From: Odontesthes bonariensis
Taxonomy: Eukaryota > Chordata > Actinopteri > Atheriniformes > Atherinopsidae
Direction: 5' to 3'
NCBI RefSeq assembly: GCF_027942865.1
Contig: NC_134509.1
Location: 17,936,267-18,000,266 of the forward strand
DNA: 64,000 nt
Positions 54,201 to 64,000 of the stretch are shown one piece after another. The translations under genes and the position numbers were made by a program. Every line of letters starts with the position of its first letter. Position 1 is the first letter of the stretch. The notes beneath the pieces are model-generated. The model was not told the DNA's origin and ran no database searches. It saw nothing but the letters and a program-made list of their open reading frames with translations.

Positions 54201-55397
54201 AGATGGAGTGTTTGGGACAACAGGAGTAGATCCTGGGAAACAGACGGTAATATCATGCTCTGTTGAAAGATGTAGATCTGAAAGTAAGCTGGGCCACTGG
54301 CATGATGAAGTTTAAAGGAGGACGAGGTTAGCTGTCCCCTCTACCATTAAAACGGTGATAAATGTGTCTCTACTGCTCCAAAATAGAAAAATGTTGATAA
54401 AATACATAGTCAGTGTAGTAATCAATGCACATTATTGGTCAATATTTACAAAAAATTGCGTTATGAATCTTAGGCTACGGCTACACGAAAACGAAACGAG
54501 GTTTTTTTTGAAAACGGGTTCGAAAATTCTTGCGACCACACGGAAACGCGCTGCTGTCCAGACGAAAACGATGAAACGAGGCAGTACACACGCCACTGTG
54601 TCACGCCACACTGTGAGACAATAGAGAAGTGTTAAAATTGGCTCCCAGCGTCAACGTGTGACTGACGCAAAAACGTTTTAGCTGTAACAATGGAAACGAA
54701 ACGAGGCCGTTTTCAAACTTTCCCACTCTGGAACCCGTTTTCAAAAACTATCGTTTTGGGGTAGTGGGAACGCCGGCTCCGTGTGGCCGCGACAGTGAAA
54801 CGATAAGAAAAAGTATCGTTTACAGTGAAAAACGTTTCCGTGTAGCCGCAGCCTTAAAGTTGTTGTTTTTGGGCTCCGTTCCGCTAAAACCCGTTCAAAC
54901 TGACTGACAGCGCTGTGACGTTGGAACCAGGTTGGAACTATTGGGGCGTGACCGGCTTGTTCAAAGAGTGTCGTAACTCTCATTTTATAAGGCTCTGGTA
55001 GTTACCATAGCGACATTGCGTGTTGTTGATGCACTTGTGCCCAGATTCTCGAGTGCTCTACTCTTGGCTCTTCAAGTGTAAAATCACCTTACGGTTTTGT
55101 GGGAGACCAAGATCATCGTCCTGCAGTCAGTTTTGCGTGTAATTTATTTTGAGTTCATATTCCACAATTTATGCAAAAAAAAAAAAAAATAAATACAGAG
55201 GACACGGCCTCGATGTCCTCAATGGTGGTTATGGTCTTGATGATGTTAAACTGTAATATGATCTGGATGTGATTCAGTGAATGCATTGGACACCTCTTTC
55301 CAAAGTCTTCCTGATGCACAGAGAGCTGCTGTACAGCTACACGTAGTCAGTTATTGTTAAATGTTGTCAGATAATTCTCACTTCATACTAATTAAAG
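51298..55397. other. Spacer after the hAT element, unit B
   Basis: Counterpart of 27431-30890, plus a 254-base block (51668-51921) absent from A and a 381-base MITE (54473-54853). No gene is recognised. It forms the upstream flank of gene copy C. Confidence 0.6.
54473..54853. mobile_element. MITE with TTA duplication upstream of copy C
   Basis: Ends GGCTACGGCTACACG on the left and CGTGTAGCCGCAGCC on the right. TTA lies at both edges (54470-54472, 54854-54856). The 3-bp TTA duplication suggests a PIF/Harbinger-type MITE. The same site upstream of copy B (GAATCTTAAAGTTG, about 30346) is empty. No protein is encoded. Confidence 0.85.
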
Positions 55398-55625
55398 GAA
55401 AGAGGAAGGAAATATAACTTCACGGCTCTCCTTCTGCCTTCAGCTCACTGCAGACACACAGGGAGCTTATCTGTACAGACGTCTCAGTCTATCGTGAGTT
55501 CAAATGTTTATTCTTCATCATCCGTGCACATCTTGTTACATGATTGTTGCTCATTACAAACATCACTGAGCTGCTGACATGTTTTATTGTGTGTGAGGAG
55601 TCCTAGACAGACGAGAGGAGCAGCC

Positions 55626-58600
55626 ATGAGTTTAACTGCAGCGCTGAGTGGATTTCTTGTCGTCCTTCTCTCGGTGTCAGGTACCGTATGTCTACATTTA
55701 CCTTCACTGGAATCAGAGAGACCAACGTGGGCCAACATGGAGTCTGTAAACTGGGGCTGAACCTCACTTTATGATATGATATGTTGAAATGGACGGATCA
55801 GAGCTGCGTGAAGAGGAACTTCATTAAAATGCTGGATGTTTTTATCCAAGTTAAACAGTGATTTTACTTTGATGGATTCTTCATAACTGAACAAACTTTA
55901 GTGTTGTTAAACAGTCATTTCTGCCTGCAGCTTTATGAGCTGATTCAGACTCTGAAGCTGAGACTCTCTGTTCCTGATGGTGGAGATCATGATGTTTCCA
56001 TGCTCTGTGCAGATAACACAAGACAGTTTAGTTTTTACTCTACAATAGATGCTGTCAAGTGTTTCCTGTAAACTTTATGCTTTACATTTATCTGACTCTC
56101 ACATTTAACTCAGCAACAAGTCGAAGGCAGAGAGAACAAACGGGCTACAATAAGCAGAAAGAGTGTGATAATAAAGCTCTTCCTCTTTCTCTGCTCAGTA
56201 AACTGAATCAGAGTTCTCTGGTTCACCACTTCTCTGTTCCTTCACTGCATCCTGACACTCTATGATCTCCTCCCTCAGAGCAGATTGAGACTGACTGTGG
56301 AGAGCATGTGTTCATCTTCCAGTCTTCATCACACTGACCATGTGGAGCTGAGGGACCACTTTGTGTTTGGTTCCTGAGGCTGTTCGTTCTGACTGTGGGC
56401 TCTGATGTGCTCTGTGTTACAGCGGTTCAGGGTCAGAGTGACTGGAGTGTGACTTACAGTCGTACATCGATCTGTGCTGTGAAAGGATCAACAGTGGAAA
56501 TCAGCTGCACCTACACCCATCCAGACAGAAAAAATGATAAAGTTATTGAAGTTATAGAAAGATTCTGGTTCAGGGAAGGTGATGATAAAGCTCCTGTGGA
56601 TCTGATGACAGACTCGGACTACACAGGTCGTGTTCAGTATTTCTTTACAGGGAATGTCTGGTCTCTGAGAATCAAAGACCTGAGAGAGAGCGACTCAGCT
56701 CAGTACAAGTTCAGATTCATAACAAACCAACAAGGAGGACGTTTTACTGGTTCACCTGGAGTCTTTTTGTCTGTCTCAGGTAACATTTTCTCTGAATCAT
56801 CATTTGGCTCCAGATGCTTTTTGCATGTATGTAAGAACATAAATGACATTTCTGTTGTTTCTTCATGTGTTCAGCTCTCCAGGTGCAGGTGATCAGATCA
56901 TCAGAGTACAAACGGGGTTATTACTGGGCAGAACTGAAATGTCACAGCAGTCGTCTGTCTGATCATCGTTCCTATGTCTGGACCAAGAATGAGCAGATAA
57001 CTCTGAGAGGAACATCTTCTACTATTTCAACCTCATTTTATCCTGCAGACAGAGTTTCCTGTGCTGTAAAAGGATACAAGGAGTGTCCCTCTCCATCAGT
57101 GTGTGAGTTCACTCAACAGTCTTCCACCAACTTTTCACCATCTAGATGAGCCTTTAACATATTGTACTGCAGCCTAACTAGTAGTTACACAGTTGCTGAT
57201 TTAAGAAGAGACAGTTTTATTCAGAACTGGGTGTCAAACATGTCTGGATGTTCAGGAGATTCAAACCACCAATGACACAGAAAACCACCTTTAAGGTTTC
57301 AGATGCTTCCACAGACATAAAAATCTCACGTTATTAGATGTTAAATGTGTTCATGTTTTCTCCTGCAGATGCTCCAAAGCTTCCCTCTGTGTCAGTGAGT
57401 CCCTCTGCTGAGATAGAGGAGGGCAGTTCAGTGACTCTGACCTGCAGCACTGATGCTAACCCAGCAGCTCAATACACCTGGTACAAGGAGAAGAATAATA
57501 TTAAACTTCTCAATAAAGACTCACAGCTCTTCTTCAGCTCCATCCAGTCCTCTGACTCTGGACAGTATTACTGTTTAGCTGCAAACCAGCTGGGGCGGAA
57601 GTGGTCAGGATACAGACGTATTGATGTGAAATGTGAGTAAAAGAAATGAGATTCATGAACATGTTTCCTTCAGCTCTGTCTGTTTAACACTGACATTCTG
57701 CTGCTGGACTTCACTGAGCAGCTGAAAGAGGAAGTTTTATTCCCAGTTGGCTCCCAGAGATAAATTCAGGAGATTCAAACCATCAGAGATCCTGAAAACC
57801 ACCTCAAAGTTACACATGACTGAACAAACATGAGCACACATTAATCCAACCTGTGTCTCCTAGAAATGATGTTTCTATACTGCTGATTTAATGAGTCAAA
57901 CACATTTAGAAGCCTCATGTGGCAACATTCAGTGGATGGTAGGAAGGTCAACGTCTTTGTTCCCCTCACAGTTATATTACAGAACAAACACCACAAACCA
58001 TCAAATGATCTCTGTGACAGTAAATCTGAAGAAGAATGTTCACAAAAGAAAACATCAAACACACATTGATCTCTTAGTTTGGACTCACCAGGACTGTAAT
58101 ATCAATAACTGTATTGATCCAGCTCTGAATATCAATAATCAGTCAGACCATCGCTGCAGACTTTCAGACACATTTCAGACATGTTTGTGTGATATAATCT
58201 GACTGTGGTTACCTTCACAGATGTGGAGAAACGTTTAGTCCAGATGTGGCAGCAGCTGCAGTCAGTTTGATGAATTATGGAGACAGAAGTTTATCTTTAA
58301 AGGATTTGATTTCTGCTCTTCTTCACTGCTCATTTAGCTCAGACTTACTCATGTTAAAGACACACTGTGGACTTTTGCAGCTCTCTGTGCATCAGGAAGA
58401 GACTGGAAAGGGGGGTCCCATGCATTCACTAAATAACATCCAGATCATATTACAGTTTAACAAACACATCATCTTCTAATGAACATTTCATGTTTTCTCC
58501 TGCAGATGCTCCAAAGCTTCCCTCTGTGTCAGTGAGTCCCTCTGCTGAGATAAAGGAGGGCAGTTCAGTGACTCTGACCTGCAGCAGTGATGCTAACCCA

Positions 58601-59134
58601 ACAGCTAAATACACCTGGTACAAGGAGGATCAAACACTGCATCATGAAGCAGGAGGAAGTTACCGTTTCACCTCCATCAGCTCTGAGGATAAAGGGATCT
58701 ACTACTGCAAGTGTGAGAATCAGCATGGATGGATCAACTCTTCATCTCTCTTCTTAAATGTTCAGTGTAAGTCACATGAGGCTGTTTTGTTTTATGAAAC
58801 AAAAGTCCTCCAATAATTTAGAATATTTCTAATAATTTCAGCGATGTGTTTCTGCATACATGTTCTCCAGATGCTCCAAAGCTTCCCTCTGTGTCAGTGA
58901 GTCCCTCTGCTGAGATAGAGGAGGGCAGTTCAGTGACTCTGACCTGCAGCAGTGATGCTAACCCAGCAGCTCAATACACCTGGTACAAGGAGAAGAATAA
59001 TATTAAACTTCTCAATAAAGACTCACAGCTCTTCTTCAGCTCCATCCAGTCCTCTGACTCTGGACAGTATTACTGTTCAGCTGCAAACCAGCTGGGGTGG
59101 AAGCAGTCAGGATACAGACGTATTGATGTGAAAT
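55626..59134 (+). CDS. CD22-like receptor, copy C (partial: first six exons)
   Basis: Visible exons: 55626-55680, 56423-56779, 56875-57102, 57369-57632, 58506-58766, 58871-59134. These encode signal peptide, V-set, d2 and three C2 domains. All visible domains translate identically to copy B, including the E-strand Trp and the long loop. The next exon is expected about 5.3 kb further on, beyond the window, so I cannot tell whether the gene is complete. Confidence 0.88.
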
Positions 59135-59613
59135 GTGAGTAAAAGAAATGAGATTCATGAACATGTTTCCTTCAGCTCTGTCTGTTTAACACTGACATTC
59201 TGCTGCTGGACTTCACTGAGCAGCTGAAAGAGGAAGTTTTATTCCCAGTTGGCTCCCAGAGATAAATTCAGGAGATTCAAACCATCAGAGATCCTGAAAA
59301 CCACCTCAAAGTTACACATGACTGAACAAACATGAGCACACATTAATCCAACCTGTGTCTCCTAGAATTATGTTTCTATGCTGCTGATTTAATGAGTCAA
59401 ACACATTTAGAAGCATCATGTGGCAACATTCAGTGGATGGTAGGAAGGTCAACGTCTTTGTTCCCCTCACAGTTAAATTACAGAACAAACACCACAAACC
59501 ATTAAATGATCTCTGTGACAGTATATCTGAAGAAGAATGTTCACAAAAGAAAACATCAAACACACATTGATCTCTTAGTTTGGACTCACCAGGACTGTAA
59601 TATCAATAACTCG

Positions 59614-60274
59614 GGTCGGGAATGAGATCCTTCCCCAAGTGGAGGAGTTCAAGTATCTCGGGGTCTTGTTCACGAGTGAGGGACGAATGGAACAGGAGAT
59701 TGACAGACGGATCGGTGCGGCGTCTGCAGTGATGCGGGCTCTGCACCGGCCCGTCGTGGTGAAGAAGGAGCTGAGCCAGAAGGCGAAGCTCTCGATTTAC
59801 CGGTCAATCTATGTTCCTACCCTCACCTATGGTCACGAGCTGTGGGTAGTGACCGAAAGAACGAGATCGCGAATACAAGCGGCCGAAATGAGTTTCCTCC
59901 GCAGGGTGTCTGGGCTCTCCCTTAGAGATAGGGTGAGAAGCTCGGTCATCCGGGAGGGGCTCGGAGTAGAACCGCTGCTCCTCCGCATCGAGAGGAGTCA
60001 GATGAGGTGGCTCGGGCATCTGGTGAGAATGCCTCCTGGACGCCTCCCCGGTGAGGTGTTCCGGGCCCGTCCCACTGGGAGGAGGCCCCGGGGAAGACCC
60101 AGGACACGTTGGAGAGACTATGTCTCTCGGCTGGCCTGGGAACGCCTCGGGGTCCCCCCAGAAGAGCTGGAGGAAGTGGCCGGGGACAGGGACGTCTGGG
60201 TCTCTTTGCTCAAGCTGCTGCCCCCGCGACCCGATCCCCGGACCAGCGGAAGATAATGGATGGATGGATGGATG
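59614..60274 (+). mobile_element. 5'-truncated LINE in intron 6 (unit C)
   Basis: Identical in position and reading frame to 35107-35767 of unit B, ending in the same ATGG repeats. Confidence 0.85.
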
Positions 60275-60356
60275 TATTGATCCAGCTCTGAATATAAAAA
60301 ATCAGTCAGACCATCGCTGCAGACTTTCAGACACATTTCAGACATGTTTGTGTGAT

Positions 60357-61152
60357 CCCTGCAGAGGAAGCGCATTTTCGACCGTTTGTATCCGCAATCT
60401 CGTTCTTTCGGTCACTACCCACAGCTCGTGGGTGAGGGTAGGAACGTAGATTCGACGACGCTAGCAGAACCACATCATCCGCAAAAAGCTGAGACCCGAT
60501 TCTGAGGTTGCCAAAACGCCCTGGCTGCACCTAGAAATTCTGTCCATAAAAAGATTATGAACAGAATCGTTGACAAAGGGCAGCCCTGAGGGAGTCCAAC
60601 CCTCACCGGTAACACATCCGACTTACTGCCGGTAATACGGACCAAACTCTGACACCGGTAATCCAGAGACCGAACAGCCCCTATCTAGGGGTCCGGCACT
60701 CCATACTCCCGGAGCACCCCCCCACAGGACTTCCCGAGGGACACGGTCGAACGACCACTCTGATTCAGATGGGGGGGGGGGCCGTTCCTACCAATCACCC
60801 CCCTCCAGGTCTCACTGTCATTGCCCACGTGAGCATTGAAGTCCCCCAGCAGGACGAGGGAGTCTCCTGCAGGAGCACTCTCCAGTGCCTCCTCCAGGGA
60901 CTCCAAAAAGTGTGGGTACTCTGAACTGCTGTTTGGTGCATAAGCACAAACAACAGTCAGGAACCGTCCCCCCACCCGAAGGCGGAGGGAGGCTACCCTC
61001 TCGTCAACCGGGGTAAACCCCAATGTGCAGGCACACAGCCGGGGGGCAATGAGTATGCCCACACTCGCTCTGCGCCTCTCACCACTGGCAGCTCCAGAGT
61101 GAAAGAGAGTCCAACCCTTCTCAAGGAGACTGGTTCCGGAGCCCAAGCCGTG
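60357..61152 (-). mobile_element. LINE fragment, left part (unit C)
   Basis: Counterpart of 35850-36645, with [12 protein letters not shown] and [12 protein letters not shown]. The right part lies beyond the window. Confidence 0.8.
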
Positions 61153-63459
61153 CTATTGAGAATGAGGAGTTGTCGTCATAGTACAGAGCCCCGCCCCTAT
61201 CCGCCATGTTGGCAGAATGCTAGCGAGAAAACGCCATTCTCTCCGTTCGTTTACAGTGTACGCGTGTGTTTTTAAATCAGTAAGTTTAAACAGTGCGGAA
61301 TTGCAAGAACATGCCTGGAAATCACTGCTGTGTGAAGAACTGTTCCAGTACCTCACATAATACGTTTGGGAAACATAGGAACAACGAAAAACATTTTTTT
61401 CGGTTTCCTAAATGGATGCAGCATCAGGGAGAGCAGGCGTCTGACCTGACGAGGAGACGCCGGGTTGCCTGGCTGGCTGGACCTTACTTTCGATTGCACC
61501 CCTCCGTCGATGAGAGTGTGTTCTCTACATTTTCACTTGGGTACGTTCTCTAAAAATCTCTTTATGTTGTTGTCTCTTAAAGCTACAAAGTTACTTTATG
61601 TTGTTGCAAACCCTGAAGTGCACCTGACGTTGCTGCCTAGCTAGCTAACTAGCGAACTGTTGCCTCTTCGAAAATGCTCAATTTGCAAACTGTTGCCTCT
61701 TCGAAAATTAATGTTAACTACCCCCTAATGTGGCTAATGTGTTAATGTGTACCCCTTCAGCCCTTTTGTCATACCATGAGCAGCGTTACCCTCTCAGTCT
61801 GTATCTTTATTTTGCATGTGTTCTGTGATGGGTTTGCCATTGATTGCATAGGTTTTTTTCATAAACTATTTATTCTGTTGTAGGTAAGCCATCATATGAG
61901 ATGTTGGAGAACCACGCTGACTGGACAAATTCAGCTTTTTACATTCAACTGTACCTGTGCACATGCTGCTCAAATGTGAGGGTGAAAACCTAATGCCTTT
62001 AGATAAGATTGTCACTGTTTGCTGTGCCTTAACGAACATGTGCAAAAGTGTTGTTTGAGTTCATTCCTCATTGTTCATTACTTTTTAATTTGTTTGAAAT
62101 AAATGTTTGAGTGCCTTGTTCATTACCTTTTAATTTGTTTGAAATAAATGCTTGAAACAACTTGATATGGCTTAACAATGTTTATTAACAGAACAGGAAA
62201 AAAGAATAAGGGCGCAAGGTGCAGAATGCAATATACCTCTAGGAAAAGTTAACAGTGCAAAAGAACATGTGTGCATTCAGAATAAAAAGTATAAAAATTT
62301 CCAGCATGTAAACATCGACAACAAGCAATAATAAAATAATACTGTTACTAGTGCAAAAGAACAAAGAAACACTATTAAGCACAAGAAGAGCAAAACCATG
62401 GCGTGTCAGCGGAGGGTCTGTCCACAAGCCCCACACAACTGAAGTGATACCACTGGACTGGTAAGTGGAGGCTCAGAGTCTCCGTGAATGCAGGACCTGT
62501 AAAATAAATAAAGTGAAATAAACTAAACAGTAAAAAGCATTTATTTCAAGTTACAGTCTACACTTTAGACACATTGATAATGGCTGTAATCTAACCAGGA
62601 CATGTACACCTTGCATTCAAAATGTTAATGGCTTAAATCTAACCAGGAATGTACGCCTTGCAATCACACATAAGTACCCTAGCCAACCCAGAACTGGTTT
62701 GTTCACTTTGCAGCCCCCAACACAATAACCTGCTACAGTATGTGTCGTTGGGCTAAAATCAAATGACAACTAAATACCTAAACATAAGCTTTAGCATACA
62801 TCAAAACATTGGAAACGTTTGTGTACATTGAACATCTCGTTAATCTAGTGTTTACAAAACAAGTCGCAGTTAATTACGTTGTCATTTTGGTCAAGAAGTG
62901 TCTAAATGCAATGTAATTACAACACACTAAAATGCATGACAAGAACCTTACCTTTGCCAGTACAACGCTGTTATCATCACCAGAGCCACCTGGAGGCTTG
63001 TAGATGGCCAAGTCCTGCACCCAGCCACAGCAGAAAGTCTCGTACAATTCCAAAGATTTGTGACTTTTAAACTCCTGCATAGTGTAGTAACTTACACCAA
63101 ACACAAGATAATTGACTATGTCCATATATGTGCACGGAGGTAACTGGTCCAGGTCTTTGTGCCATTCTGCTGCAGGGAGCTCGTAAGGATCAATATTTTG
63201 GATGCTGGACAGTTTCTCCAAATACCGCTGCTTTGCGCTTGTAATAAGCTTGTCCCTGCAAGGTCCCTTTTCTTTCGCCTCATCTCTCTCCATTGCTTTG
63301 CTTTCTTTCTTTCTTTTGTATTCGTCTCTGCCCTGCCGAAATGACAAATGCGGGAGGATATCCGTTAAGTTAATGGCGTTGCCCCTGGCAACCAATAGAT
63401 TCTTCTGCCAACATGGCCGATCGGCCGACCGGAGTCACGTGAGTTCTCATTCTCAATAG
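61153..63459. mobile_element. ISL2EU-like DNA transposon (unit C)
   Basis: Same ends and content as in units A and B. The THAP frame is at 61311-61553. The minus-strand exon at 62952-63395 is open. Confidence 0.6.
62952..63395 (-). CDS. YqaJ/SWIM-type first exon (unit C)
   Basis: An open 148-codon exon from [19 protein letters not shown] to a GTAAGG donor, without the frameshift of unit B. Compared with A it ends NSVVLAK instead of NSVGMAK. It is a transposon gene fragment, not a host gene. Confidence 0.55.
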
Positions 63460-64000
63460 GCGCATTCCATCTGTAGGACCCTTTGGCAGTTCCTATAACC
63501 TTTTCAGGAACGGGGACGTTTTTTCCCGTATTCGGACATACAGGAACTCGGGACCATCGCCCTCAGTTCCTGTAACCATTTAGCTCCTTCTCCGAGGCTG
63601 GGTCTGTTCTGGGTTCTATAGGAACACATCTGACGGAGGTGTTTGGTGGTCGGTAGCTACGCCGCTTGTCATGTTGTGACGGCTGAAATGTTTCCTCATA
63701 GGACACGGACACAACCTGCGGGTGTTTAATAAGTTAAACTTACACGTCGCCTCCTTTGTCTGCGGCGCTCTGCTCTCCTTCCTTCATGAAACCAAGAAGT
63801 ATCGCCTGCGCTCGATCCTGCCTCTCTCCGTGTGCTCTTCCAGCCTCGACGTTAGACGCCGATGTGATCGTCCATGATTAATATCACCATCATGCAGACC
63901 ATGAACACGGTGGCCTCCCCGCTCTCCATATTAGCTTCTTGGTGGTGTTTTTTTCTTCTCTCCTTACTTTTCGCGGGTTTTGTTTTGTTCTGTTTTGTTG
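63459..64000 (-). mobile_element. Harbinger-like remnant (unit C, cut by window end)
   Basis: Counterpart of the left part of 11157-11903. A private one-base loss (GACGCCGATG for GACGCCCGATG, near 63858) breaks the minus-strand frame. Confidence 0.5.

Larger units (their letters stand above)
30891..55397 (+). repeat. Tandem segmental duplication, unit B
   Basis: Second unit with the same gene order as A. Its first 8.6 kb matches unit C at a nearly constant offset of 24507, changed by one base only through a single-base deletion in B near 38815. It therefore appears closer to C than to A. It ends with a MITE insertion (54473-54853) that the end of unit A lacks. Confidence 0.95.
55398..64000 (+). 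repeat. Tandem segmental duplication, unit C (cut by window end)
   Basis: Third unit, visible for 8.6 kb. It carries the first five coding exons of a CD22-like gene, a forward LINE fragment, a reverse LINE fragment and the ISL2EU-like element, and stops inside a Harbinger-like remnant. Small differences from B show it is not a perfect copy: an A where B has T near 59367, a C in place of T near 60568, and substitutions in intron 1 near 56147 and 56176. Confidence 0.95.

Overview
This window looks like nuclear DNA from a spiny-rayed (percomorph) teleost. It has intron-split genes with GT/AG boundaries and AATAAA polyadenylation signals. It is dense in fish-type transposons: L2 and other LINEs, hAT, Harbinger, ISL2EU-like, Tc1 and a tRNA-derived SINE. 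All family names come from recognising protein and repeat motifs by eye; no database search was run.

Layout. Bases 1-3976 are a single-copy flank. It holds a Tc1 remnant, a SINE and the last coding exon of an LC3/ATG8 gene (map1lc3c-like). From 3977 to the window end lies a head-to-tail tandem array of one large unit. Unit A is 3977-30890 (26.9 kb), unit B is 30891-55397 (24.5 kb), and unit C is 55398-64000, cut by the window end. Each unit carries one copy of a CD22-like (Siglec-type) receptor gene on the + strand, followed in A and B by a transposon-rich spacer.

The receptor gene. Copies A and B can be read completely as 12 coding exons. These encode a signal peptide, a V-set domain with the arginine expected of a sialic-acid-binding Siglec, a second Ig domain, five C2-type Ig domains, a transmembrane helix and three cytoplasmic exons. 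Four tyrosine motifs are visible in the tail, including one ITIM and one ITSM. Joining the exons gives about 770 residues for A and 773 for B, with every junction in phase. This matches an inhibitory B-cell lectin receptor with seven Ig domains. Copy C shows the first five exons before its large transposon-filled intron. C2 exons 4-7 are two copies of a two-exon module, so the protein has grown by duplication inside the gene as well as by duplication of the gene.

The paralogues differ at functional positions. In the V domain, B and C have Trp in place of the E-strand Cys, lack an N-glycosylation site found in A, and have a loop three residues longer. In the tail, A has lost the hydrophobic +3 residue of one tyrosine motif.

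Transposons give a relative history. A fold-back element with TTAA target duplications is in A only, and B keeps the exact empty site. A MITE with a TTA target duplication lies upstream of C only, and the empty site is kept upstream of B. A forward LINE fragment is in B and C but not A. A hAT element with perfect 8-bp target duplications follows both A and B and contains two nested Harbinger elements. B and C are so alike that a very recent duplication, or an assembly duplication, must be considered.
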